Assembly: GCA_023429345.1 (NCBI GenBank)
Contig: JAEYVB010000258.1
Location: forward strand, 1 to 10,116
Direction: 5' to 3'
DNA: 10,116 bases
Origin: Planctomycetota bacterium
Lineage (GTDB): Bacteria > Planctomycetota > Phycisphaerae > Phycisphaerales > UBA1924
The stretch's first letter is position 1. Every line of letters begins with the position of its first letter. Made by a program: the position numbers and the translations under genes. The notes under the pieces are model-generated. The model worked only from the letters and a program-made list of their open reading frames with translations. It was not told the origin of the DNA and did no database searches. Below are positions 1-7,316 of the stretch, piece by piece.

Positions 1-2
1 AC

Positions 3-167
3 GCCCTGCTTTGGTCGGTCCCGCTGTTCGTGCCGGGGCTGATCCGCTCGCGGCACCGGCGCGGACGGGGCCTCTGCGCGCGCTGCGGGTACGACCACCG
101 GGGAACGGAGGCCGAGCCCTGCCCGGAGTGCGGCAACAGACAACTCCGGCCGATCGAGGGAGCAGCT
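3..167 (+). CDS. C-terminal end of a membrane-anchored zinc-ribbon protein (copy 1, partial at the left edge)
   Basis: Only the end of this gene is in the window. The frame opens with a hydrophobic stretch (ALLWSVPLFVPGLI, about nt 3-44), then an arginine-rich segment, then a four-cysteine ribbon: CARCGYD, a short linker, and CPECG at about nt 120-134. The same order (membrane helix, basic patch, ribbon) closes the other three copies downstream, so it is a family tail. By the positive-inside rule the ribbon should be cytoplasmic. No stop codon follows the ribbon in this frame. It stays open through the next remnant and into copy 3, to 1133, so the end given is an estimate placed just before the next start-like codon (TTG, 168). 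An automatic caller might instead report one partial gene 3-1133. Function unknown; the cysteine pattern suggests zinc binding. Confidence 0.6.
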
Positions 168-435
168 TTGGGGCGCATCCGGACGCCGATTCTGGCGCTT
201 GCCCTGGGCATCGCTACCAGCGTCGCGGTCGCTGCGCCCGAACATCGCCGGCTTTGCAGCGAACTGGCTGCTCTATGCGCTGCTCTGGTCGGTTCTACTC
301 GTGGCGCCAGGGCTGGCGCGCTCGCGAATCCGCGGCCGGCGTGGGCGTTGCATCGCCTGCGGTTACAATCGCGCCGGCACACCGGAGGGCTCGCCATGCC
401 CGGAATGCGGCGGAGGTTCTTCCCGGGCGTCCTGA
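168..435 (+). pseudogene. Collapsed copy of the zinc-ribbon membrane protein (copy 2), internally deleted and frameshifted
   Basis: From a TTG at 168 one frame encodes a typical family N-terminus: a basic start followed by a hydrophobic helix (ILALALGIATSVAVA, to about nt 230). At about 230-245 the similarity moves to another frame, which encodes a family C-terminus: NWLLYALLWSVLLVAPGL, a basic patch, then CIACGYN and CPECG, ending at TGA 433-435. The roughly 150-residue middle domain seen in copies 3 and 4 is missing. The simplest reading is a full gene that lost several hundred bases across its middle with a change of frame. The tail could in principle be translated alone from TTG 199 (78 aa), but no ribosome binding site supports that. 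Its ALLWSV segment and ribbon closely resemble copy 1, consistent with tandem duplication. Confidence 0.6.
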
Positions 436-1133
436 TCGCGCTGGTGCTCGGCGCGGCGACGACGGTGGTGGTGTCGTGGGCCTTCTCGCGACGCACGCTG
501 GTCGGCGGGCGACAGAGCTGGTGGGCGCACCGCGAACGAACGGGGGCCGAGGGAGGCGGTTATCTGCTGGTCACCGAATCGCGGAAGTTCGGGACCCGCA
601 GCACCATGGCGCAGGCGGCAAATCCGGGATGGGGGGATGGCGGCACGTATGCGATGGTGAAACAATCGCCCACCCCGGGGATCGCGGAACGCTACCCCTC
701 CCGCGATCTGCGGCCGATCGCGGTTCCCTGGGTTTACTCCGGACGTCCCTGGCCGGGTGCCGACACCGCGTACACGGTCAGCGTGCATTCGTATGGCTGG
801 CCGCTGCCCGCGTTGGCGGCGGTGCAGGAGTATGGCGGCTGGACCGGTGAAACGTGGAAACACGTGCTCCGCTTCGGCCCACCCCGCGCCAGCCTCTCGG
901 ACCCGCGGGGCTTTCCGACGCGGATCCTCCCCATCGGCTTCGCCGTGAACACGCTGGCCGCGGTCGCGCTGTGGCACCTGGCCCTCTTCATGCCTCCGCT
1001 CATCCGGCGTGGAGTGCGCCGCCGGCGCGGGCGCTGCATCGCCTGCGGGTACGACCTGCGCGGCACGGTGACTGACCCCTGCCCGGAGTGCGGGGCCGGG
1101 CCTGAAGCAACCGTCACCGGGGCGGCCGGGTAG
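396..1133 (+). CDS. Membrane-anchored protein with extracytoplasmic domain and C-terminal zinc ribbon (copy 3, intact)
   Basis: This is a 245-aa protein of unknown function. Residues 1-7 are basic (MPGMRRR) and about 9-29 form a membrane helix. A domain of about 150 residues follows, containing the motif YGWPLPAL (133-140). A second helix spans about 178-199, then an arginine-rich patch (204-213) and a four-cysteine ribbon (C214, C217, C229, C232; CIACGYDLRG, CPECG). The basic flanks predict both ends inside and the middle domain outside. The ribbon resembles small zinc ribbons I associate with planctomycete hypothetical proteins. The start at ATG 396 is chosen because GGAGGG (384-389) lies 6 nt upstream; ATG 405 would also keep the helix. 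The frame is open upstream to the window edge, so a longer fused product is formally possible. The first 40 bases overlap the remnant copy 2. Stop TAG 1131-1133 is 9 nt before the ATG of copy 4. Confidence 0.75.
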   Translation: MPGMRRRFFPGVLIALVLGAATTVVVSWAFSRRTLVGGRQSWWAHRERTGAEGGGYLLVTESRKFGTRSTMAQAANPGWGDGGTYAMVKQSPTPGIAERYPSRDLRPIAVPWVYSGRPWPGADTAYTVSVHSYGWPLPALAAVQEYGGWTGETWKHVLRFGPPRASLSDPRGFPTRILPIGFAVNTLAAVALWHLALFMPPLIRRGVRRRRGRCIACGYDLRGTVTDPCPECGAGPEATVTGAAG

Positions 1134-1142
1134 ACTCGTCGC

Positions 1143-1193
1143 ATGCGCCGCTTCCTGCTCCGCGTTGCGCTAGTGTCGCTTCTCGCGTGCTGA
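1143..1193 (+). other. Out-of-frame N-terminal signal/anchor segment belonging to copy 4
   Basis: ATG 1143 opens a 16-codon frame (MRRFLLRVALVSLLAC) that ends at TGA 1191-1193. Its basic start followed by hydrophobic residues matches the N-terminus of copy 3 (MRRRFFPGVLIALVLGA). The continuation VLTTVGSALALAV lies in the next frame from 1187. The segment is best read as the true start of copy 4, separated from it by a one-base loss around CTCGCGTGCTG (1182-1192). Confidence 0.6.
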
Positions 1194-1993
1194 CGACCGT
1201 CGGCTCGGCGCTGGCGCTCGCGGTGTGGATGCCGCTTGCGATGTATCCGAGGGACCGCTCGTACATCTTCATCGCGGACGGCCGGCCGTGGAACGCCGTC
1301 GAGCGCAGCCGCCGCGGCGTGCACCACTTCTGGTGGAGCGAGCTCAACGAGCAGGACATGTTCCCGCCCCCGCCGCCGAAACAGGTGCTGAAGAACTCCC
1401 TCCGTGCCCTCGCCGGCATCCCCCCGGAGACGAACGCGGGCGACCGCCCCACCACGCCGCAGGGCTGGATCGATCTGGCCGTCGGCAGGAGCATGGAGAG
1501 CCGCCGCAACGCCGGCCCTGCACGAAGGCCCGCGATGATCCTCGGCCCGCCGCGATGGGGGACGTTCGCGGACGGCCGAGCGCCCGATCGGACCGTCTCG
1601 GTCGGCTCCGACCACGGGTACGGCTGGCCGCGGCCGGCCCTCTGGTACCGCGTGCACGGGGTGTACCTGCGCAACACCGCGTCCGCGACGGCGATCGAGG
1701 GGGGCCGCCTGCTCACCGGCGAGGGAACGCTGGAGGTCCGCGCCTACGCGTTCCGGGCCCTGCCGCACTTTGTCGACGTGCGCGGCCTGCTCGCCGATTC
1801 GGCGATCTTCGCCGGCGCGTGGGCGTTGCTGCTCTTTGCGCCGGGCGCTGCACGGCGCGCACTCCGCCGCCGGCGCGGCCTGTGCCTGGGCTGCGGCTAT
1901 GACCTCCGCGCGGCCGCGGCCGGGCGCTGCCCCGAATGCGGGCGCGAGACGGCGGTCCGAGGGGGCGGTGGTCAGCGGAACTCGGCCACCTGA
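1187..1993 (+). CDS. Membrane-anchored zinc-ribbon protein (copy 4), probably frameshifted at its start
   Basis: The open frame gives 268 aa from a GTG at 1187. It shares the plan of copy 3: hydrophobic N-terminus, a middle domain with GYGWPRPAL (residues 144-152), a second helix (about 202-220), a basic patch (RRALRRRR, 223-230) and a ribbon with C233, C236, C248 and C251. The middle carries a proline run (PPPPP, 60-64) absent from copy 3. The GTG lies inside the first membrane helix and has no ribosome binding site, so it is unlikely to be the true start. A better start, ATG 1143, encodes MRRFLLRVALVSLLAC in another frame and then hits TGA at 1191-1193. One added base near 1186 would join the two into a family-like N-terminus of about 283 residues in total. 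The gene is therefore either inactivated or affected by a sequencing error. Its end overlaps the convergent glycosyltransferase gene by 22 bp. Confidence 0.65.
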   Translation: MLTTVGSALALAVWMPLAMYPRDRSYIFIADGRPWNAVERSRRGVHHFWWSELNEQDMFPPPPPKQVLKNSLRALAGIPPETNAGDRPTTPQGWIDLAVGRSMESRRNAGPARRPAMILGPPRWGTFADGRAPDRTVSVGSDHGYGWPRPALWYRVHGVYLRNTASATAIEGGRLLTGEGTLEVRAYAFRALPHFVDVRGLLADSAIFAGAWALLLFAPGAARRALRRRRGLCLGCGYDLRAAAAGRCPECGRETAVRGGGGQRNSAT

Positions 1994-3132
1994 AGCGGGG
2001 AGCCGGCTTCGGCCGCGGGAGCGCCGGAGCGCCACGGCACGGGCCGCGAGCCCATCGAAAGACCGCCACCCGGGCGCGGCGACTCCAAATGCTTCAGCAC
2101 GCGCGCCAGGTCATCGACGAAGCCGCCGCGGGCGAAATAGTCGCGGTAGGCCTCCCGCGCATTGGCGACGATCCGCCGCGATTCATCGGGGTTCCGCAGG
2201 TAGAAGCGGCACGCCCGCTCCAGATCGGCCAGGTCCCAGCGCACGGGCACGTAGGTCTCGTAGGGCACGAAGATGTCGGGGCTGGTGACCGCGTGCGACA
2301 TGGACGGCTTGATGAGGAGGCACCCGCGGCAGACGGCGTCGAAGTCGCGGAAGCAGACCTCGCCCCAGCCGAAGGGGCTCACGGCGACTTTGCTGTCGCG
2401 CAGCTCGCGCATGTACGCCCGGCGCGGGAGCATCCCCTCCATCCGCACGTCGAACTCGCCGCGCAGGCCTTCGAGCGCGGTGCGCGCGGAGCGGCGGTGG
2501 AAGGCGTACCAGCCCTCGGGCGTGGGCCCCAGGCCGAACCTTCCCTGGACATCCACGCGCCGCCGCGTCCACGGCCGGGACCGCAGTCCCTCGATCCGCA
2601 GGTAGCGGCGGTACGCTCTTGACGATCCGATGTTCCAGCCGACGACGATCCGGTGCGCGTACGCCGGGTCCGGCACGGAGCCGAAGTGGAAATCGTCCTG
2701 AAGGACCCCTGCTTCGCGGGCCAGGAAGTCGGTGAACGCGAAGCCGCCCACCAGGTCGTCCCGGTACCAGGAAAGGTCGCGGTAGACCTGCGGCTTCACG
2801 TACGCGTCCACGTAGGGCAGCACCGCGAAATGGGGTGTCGAGGTCTGGTCGTACCAGTCCACGAACGCCACCCGAGGCCGGCGCGGCGACTCATACAACG
2901 GCGCCAGCGCCGCCGTCAGCGATTCCGCGGGCACATCCCAGCCGAACGCCACGAGCGCCACATCGGCGCCGGAGCCGGCGATGTCCGCGGCCACGCGCTC
3001 CAGCGGTACACCCTCGGCAAACGTCGCCGTCGCGCCCAGGCGCCGCCGCATCTCCCGCCGGTACGCGCGGGCGAGCGTCGGCAGGTTGGCCGCCCGGGCC
3101 CGGCCCTCTCCGGTGAGTATGTGGATCCGCAT
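1972..3132 (-). CDS. CgeB/YkvP-like glycosyltransferase (GT-B fold, glycosyltransferase group 1 type)
   Basis: The 386-aa protein starts at ATG 3132-3130 (MRIHILTGEG), with GGGGGAG ending 6 nt upstream as ribosome binding site. The N-terminal half (about 1-160) looks like a Rossmann-type acceptor domain with strand-like segments (VALVAFGWDV, RVAFVDWYDQ). The C-terminal half carries the hallmark of the CgeB-like group (Pfam Glyco_trans_1_2, as I recall it): MLPRRAYMRELRDSKVAVSP (234-253), then WGEVCFRDFDAVCRGCLLIKP (256-276), followed by SPDIFVPYETYVPVRWDL (284-301) and a closing helix region to about 349. Glu258 and Asp263/Asp265 lie where such enzymes bind the nucleotide sugar. The last 35 or so residues are a proline/glycine-rich tail that overlaps copy 4. 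No signal peptide is visible, so it is probably cytoplasmic. Donor and acceptor cannot be read from the sequence; a role in surface glycan or glycoprotein synthesis is inferred. Confidence 0.82.
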   Translation of the reverse strand: MRIHILTGEGRARAANLPTLARAYRREMRRRLGATATFAEGVPLERVAADIAGSGADVALVAFGWDVPAESLTAALAPLYESPRRPRVAFVDWYDQTSTPHFAVLPYVDAYVKPQVYRDLSWYRDDLVGGFAFTDFLAREAGVLQDDFHFGSVPDPAYAHRIVVGWNIGSSRAYRRYLRIEGLRSRPWTRRRVDVQGRFGLGPTPEGWYAFHRRSARTALEGLRGEFDVRMEGMLPRRAYMRELRDSKVAVSPFGWGEVCFRDFDAVCRGCLLIKPSMSHAVTSPDIFVPYETYVPVRWDLADLERACRFYLRNPDESRRIVANAREAYRDYFARGGFVDDLARVLKHLESPRPGGGLSMGSRPVPWRSGAPAAEAGSPLQVAEFR

Positions 3133-3271
3133 GGCACGCTCCCCCGCCCCGCACCCCCGCCGCGACCGCCGCGCGGGGCTCGCATAATACCTCCGCCGTC
3201 GGAAGGTGCGGCATCTAAAATGGTGGGTGTCCCCCGATCCATCGGTCCTTTCCACCCGGCTCGGCCAGGCC
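3133..3271. promoter_or_regulatory. Divergent intergenic region with AT-rich islands between the glycosyltransferase gene and hrpA
   Basis: This 139-bp gap must hold promoters for two diverging genes. Two AT-rich patches stand out from GC-rich surroundings: CATAAT at 3183-3188 and TAAAAT at 3216-3221, each one mismatch from the sigma-70 -10 consensus on the plus strand. On the minus strand the first patch also reads TATTAT (3189-3184). I found no convincing -35 hexamer 16-18 bp upstream of any of them, so these are candidates only. The GGGGGAG ribosome binding site of the minus-strand gene lies at about 3139-3145. Confidence 0.3.
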
Positions 3272-6200
3272 ATGCCCGCCGACCGCTCCCGGCTCCGCCG
3301 CCTGCTGCAGGCGGCCGAGGGCCGTGCGCGCCAGGGCCAGCCCGCGGACCAGCTTCTCCAGCGGCTTGAGACCGACCTGGCCCTCAGCATCGACCGCCTC
3401 GAGCGGAGACAGAAAAACCTACCCACGCCCACCTTTCCCGCCGACCTGCCGGTGGTCGCGCGCCGCGAGGACATCGCCGCGGCCATCCGGGAGAACCAGG
3501 TGGTCGTCATCAGCGGCGAGACCGGCTCGGGCAAGACGACGCAGATCCCCAAGATCTGCCTGGAGCTCGGGCGCGGCGTCGGGGGGCTGATCGGCCACAC
3601 CCAGCCGCGGCGGATCGCCGCGCGGACCGTGGCGGCTCGCATCGCCGAGGAGCTGGGCCGGCCGCTGGGCGCCCATCCCGGGCCGGTGGGGTACAAGGTC
3701 CGCTTCGGGGACAAGACGGGCCCCGATACCTACATCAAGGTGATGACCGACGGCATCCTGCTGGCGGAGACGCAGACCGACCCGCGGCTGGAGCAGTACG
3801 ACACGATCATCATCGATGAGGCGCACGAGCGGAGCCTCAACATCGACTTTCTCCTGGGGTATCTGCGGCAGCTCCTGCCGCGGCGGCCGGATTTGAAGGT
3901 CATCATCACGTCCGCGACCATCGACCCCGAGCGCTTTGCGCGGCATTTCGGGAGCGGGCGCGGGCCGGCGCCGATCATCGAGGTTTCCGGTCGCACCTAC
4001 CCGGTCGAGACCCGCTACCGCCCGTTCGCGCTCGAGAAGGACGACGACCGCGACCAGACCGACGCGATCCTCGACGCGGTGGACGAGCTGGCGGGCCTCG
4101 GGTCCGGGGATTGCCTTGTCTTCCTCGCGGGGGAGCGCGAGATCCGCGAGACGGCCGAGGCGCTGCGCAAGCATCACCCCCCCTCCTCCCCCACCACGGA
4201 GGTGCTGCCGCTCTATGCCCGGCTGTCGGCCGCGGAGCAGATGCGGATCTTCCAGCCGCACGCGGCCGGCATCCGCCGCATCATCCTCGCGACTAACGTC
4301 GCCGAGACGTCGCTGACGGTGCCGGGGATCCGGTACGTGGTCGACCCGGGGTACGCGCGGATCAGCCGCTACAGCCACCGCACGAAGGTGCAGCGGCTGC
4401 CGATCGAGCCGATCTCGCGGGCCTCGGCCGACCAGCGCAAGGGCCGCTGCGGGCGCATCGCCGAGGGCGTGTGCATCCGCCTGTACAGCGAGGGGGATTT
4501 CGCGGAGCGGCCCCGCTTCACCGACCCCGAGATCCTGCGGACGAACCTCGCGAGCGTGATCCTGCAGATGAAGGCGCTGCGGTTGGGCGCGCCGGAGGAT
4601 TTCCCGTTCATCGACCCGCCGGAAGAGCGGATGATCCGGGACGGGTACGAGACGCTGCACGAGCTCGGCGCGATCGACGAGGAGGGCGCCCTCACCCGCC
4701 TCGGGCGCGACCTGGCCCGCCTCCCCATCGACCCGCGCATCGGGCGCATGATCCTGCAGGCGCGCGAGGAGAAGGCCCTGCCGGAGGTGCTGGTCATCGC
4801 CGCCGCGCTCTCCATCCAGGACCCGCGGGAGCGGCCCATGGCCGAGGCCGAGCTCGCGGACATCGCCCACGCGCAGTGGAAGGACGAGAACTCGGACTTT
4901 GTGTCGCTGCTGAAGCTCTGGAAGCACTGGCGCGAGCAGTCCGAGCACCTGTCGCACAGCAAGCTCCGCCGGTGGTGCAGGGCGAACTTCCTCTCCTTCA
5001 TCCGCATGCGGGAGTGGGAGGACATCCACCAACAGCTCCACGCCATCGCCGGCGACCTGGGGATCATGCACAAGGCCGACGGGCGCCGCGGCTTCACGCA
5101 CCTGGAGCCGCTCTTCGAGGCCGGCACGGAGGACAGCAAGGGCGAGGTCAAGGACGCCCGCCCCGAGCGCAGCAGCGCCTACGAGGCGATCCACCGCTCG
5201 CTGCTGGCCGGGCTCCTCAGCAACATCGGGATGCGGCGCGACACGCCGGAATACTCCGGCGCCCGCGGCGGCAAGTTCCACATCTTCCCCGGCTCGGGGA
5301 CGTTCAAGAAGAAGCCCCGGTGGCTCATGGCGGCGGAGCTGGTGCAGACGACGAAGCTCTATGCCCGCACCTGCGCCCGCATCGAGCCGGAGTGGATCGA
5401 GGCCCTCTCCCCGCACCTGGCCAAGAAGAGCTACTTCGACCCGCACTGGTCCATGGAGGCGGGGCAGGTCGCGGCGTTCGAGCGCGTCAACCTGTTCGGC
5501 CTGGAGATCGTGCCGCGGCGGCGCGTCCATTACGGGCCCATCAACCCGCGCGACAGCCGCCGGATCTTCCTCCACGACGCCCTGGTCGAGGGCCACCTCC
5601 GCCCCACCACGGCCGCGGCGTGGCCGTTCTTTCAGCACAACGCCCGGGTGATCGAGGAGGTGCGCCGGCTGGAGGCGAAGGTCCGCAAGCCCGACCTGGT
5701 GCTCGAGGCGCAGGTGATCCACGACTTCTACGAGACGCGCCTGCCGCCCGAGGTCTTTTCCGTCGCGACGCTCGACGCCTGGCGGAAGCAGCACGAGCGC
5801 CGGAGCCCGGAGGCGCTCTTCATGCGCCCGCGGGACCTGATCGCGCAGGCGCCCGAGGGGGTCACGCCGGAGCGGTACCCCGACACCGTGTACGTCGGCG
5901 CGACCACCCGCCTGAACCTTGAGTACGTGCTCGACCCGGGCGGAGCGTCGGACGGCATCACGATGGAGGTGCCGATCGAGGCGCTCCTGCTTTTGGATGC
6001 CGACCGCTGCGAGTGGCTCGTGCCGGGCCAGCTCCAGGAGAAGATCGTCGCCCTGTTTCGCTGCCTCCCCAAGAGCTACCGCAAGCTTCTTGAGCCCATG
6101 CCGGCCCTGGCGGAGCAGTGCGCCCGGGAGCTGGAGTTTGGCAAGGGATCGCTGGTCGATGCGCTCTCGGCCAGGATCTTCGGCCTCCGCTCGGTGAAGA

Positions 6201-7273
6201 TCCCGCGGGATGCGTGGCAGCCCAGGGCGATCCCGGACCATCTCCGGATGAACATCCGCGTGCTCGACGAGAAGGGCAAGCCCCTCGCCGAGAGCCGGGA
6301 TGTGCTGGACCTCAAGAACCGCTTCGCCGGCAAGGCCCAGAAGAGCTTTGCGCAGGCGACCCGCCGCGGCCCCGGGAGCACGTTCGACCGCGACGGCATC
6401 ACCTCCTGGGATTTCGGCGAGCTCCCCGAGCGGCTCGACGTCAAGCGCGACGGCATCGTGCTCTCGGGCTACCCGGCGCTCGTGGACAACGGGAGCAATG
6501 TCTCGCTGCGGCTCCTGGAGAGGCCGGAAGTGGCCGCGCTCGCGACCCACTCCGGCCTTCGCCGCCTCTTCATCCTGCAGGCAAAGGACGAGATCTCCTA
6601 CCACCTCCGCCTCGTCAAGAACTTCAACCAGGTGGCCCTGCACTACGCGACCCTGGGCGGCGCCGACCAGCTCAAGCGGGACCTGACCGACCTCGTCGCG
6701 GAGCGCATCTTCCTCGCGGGCCGGCCCCCGATCCGCACCAAGCACGAGTTCGAGAGGCGGCTCACCGAGGGATGGAAGCAGATCGGCCCCGCCATGCGCG
6801 AGACGGCGGAACTCGTCGCCCAGATCCTGGCCCAGCGGCACGCGCTGGCCCTCCGCCTCGCCGACAAGGCGCCGCCGGCGTGGGAGCTCACCATCGCCGA
6901 CCTCAAGGACCAGCTCGTGCGGCTCCTCCCCAAGGGGTTCATCGGCGCCACGCCCTGGGAGCAGCTCAAGCAGTACCCCCGCTACCTCGGCGCCATCGCC
7001 ATGCGGCTCGACAAGCTCCGCAACGCGGGGCTCCAGCGCGACATCAAGCTCATGCACGAGCTCATCCCCCTCTGGCAGCGCTGGACCGTGCGCGCCAACG
7101 CGGGCGCGCTCCCGGGCCAGCCCGCCCCCCTGCAGGACCCCGAGCTCACCCGCTACCGCTGGATGCTCGAGGAGCTCCGCGTCTCCATGTTCGCTCAGGA
7201 GCTCGGCACCCTTCATCCTGTGTCGCCCAAGCGGCTGGAGGAGCAATGGGCGAAGGTCAGCCCGGTGAAGTAG
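3272..7273 (+). CDS. hrpA: ATP-dependent RNA helicase HrpA (DEAH box)
   Basis: This 1333-aa protein matches bacterial HrpA in length (E. coli about 1300 aa) and motif order. Walker A is GETGSGKTT (82-90), followed by GHTQPRRIAARTVAARIAEE (108-127), DEAH (182-185), SAT (214-216), TNVAETSLTVPGIRYVVDPG (341-360) and motif VI QRKGRCGR (388-395). A helicase-associated region follows, then the long HrpA-specific C-terminus (DUF3418 region), including WLVPGQLQEKI from about residue 915. All catalytic motifs look intact. HrpA unwinds RNA using ATP, and in E. coli it is linked to mRNA processing and rescue of stalled ribosomes; it acts in the cytoplasm. ATG 3272 is preferred because its context (MPADRSRLRR, then a helical N-terminus) fits the family. 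An in-frame GTG at 3206 would add 22 atypical residues. The ribosome binding site is weak. It is probably cotranscribed with the small gene 43 bp downstream. Confidence 0.96.
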   Translation: MPADRSRLRRLLQAAEGRARQGQPADQLLQRLETDLALSIDRLERRQKNLPTPTFPADLPVVARREDIAAAIRENQVVVISGETGSGKTTQIPKICLELGRGVGGLIGHTQPRRIAARTVAARIAEELGRPLGAHPGPVGYKVRFGDKTGPDTYIKVMTDGILLAETQTDPRLEQYDTIIIDEAHERSLNIDFLLGYLRQLLPRRPDLKVIITSATIDPERFARHFGSGRGPAPIIEVSGRTYPVETRYRPFALEKDDDRDQTDAILDAVDELAGLGSGDCLVFLAGEREIRETAEALRKHHPPSSPTTEVLPLYARLSAAEQMRIFQPHAAGIRRIILATNVAETSLTVPGIRYVVDPGYARISRYSHRTKVQRLPIEPISRASADQRKGRCGRIAEGVCIRLYSEGDFAERPRFTDPEILRTNLASVILQMKALRLGAPEDFPFIDPPEERMIRDGYETLHELGAIDEEGALTRLGRDLARLPIDPRIGRMILQAREEKALPEVLVIAAALSIQDPRERPMAEAELADIAHAQWKDENSDFVSLLKLWKHWREQSEHLSHSKLRRWCRANFLSFIRMREWEDIHQQLHAIAGDLGIMHKADGRRGFTHLEPLFEAGTEDSKGEVKDARPERSSAYEAIHRSLLAGLLSNIGMRRDTPEYSGARGGKFHIFPGSGTFKKKPRWLMAAELVQTTKLYARTCARIEPEWIEALSPHLAKKSYFDPHWSMEAGQVAAFERVNLFGLEIVPRRRVHYGPINPRDSRRIFLHDALVEGHLRPTTAAAWPFFQHNARVIEEVRRLEAKVRKPDLVLEAQVIHDFYETRLPPEVFSVATLDAWRKQHERRSPEALFMRPRDLIAQAPEGVTPERYPDTVYVGATTRLNLEYVLDPGGASDGITMEVPIEALLLLDADRCEWLVPGQLQEKIVALFRCLPKSYRKLLEPMPALAEQCARELEFGKGSLVDALSARIFGLRSVKIPRDAWQPRAIPDHLRMNIRVLDEKGKPLAESRDVLDLKNRFAGKAQKSFAQATRRGPGSTFDRDGITSWDFGELPERLDVKRDGIVLSGYPALVDNGSNVSLRLLERPEVAALATHSGLRRLFILQAKDEISYHLRLVKNFNQVALHYATLGGADQLKRDLTDLVAERIFLAGRPPIRTKHEFERRLTEGWKQIGPAMRETAELVAQILAQRHALALRLADKAPPAWELTIADLKDQLVRLLPKGFIGATPWEQLKQYPRYLGAIAMRLDKLRNAGLQRDIKLMHELIPLWQRWTVRANAGALPGQPAPLQDPELTRYRWMLEELRVSMFAQELGTLHPVSPKRLEEQWAKVSPVK

Positions 7274-7316
7274 CGCGGGCTGCGGCCCCGCCCGAGTCGG
7301 GCCCCTACCCTCTCGC

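Noticed and set aside
734..2069. Long minus-strand frames opposite zinc-ribbon copies 3 and 4
   Set aside because: They lack motifs, and the plus strand shows the paired-cysteine ribbons and membrane helices repeated between copies, which settles the coding strand.
3133..3714. Longer N-terminus for the minus-strand glycosyltransferase, reaching into hrpA
   Set aside because: The frame is open to 3714, but the added residues are antisense to hrpA and show no domain. MRIHILTGEG at 3132 starts a natural first strand with a good ribosome binding site.
7277..7301. GC hairpins GGGC-TGCG-GCCC and CCCGAGTCGGG after the hrpA stop, as a terminator
   Set aside because: Stems are only 4 bp and no T-run follows. 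In DNA this GC-rich such pairings are common by chance.
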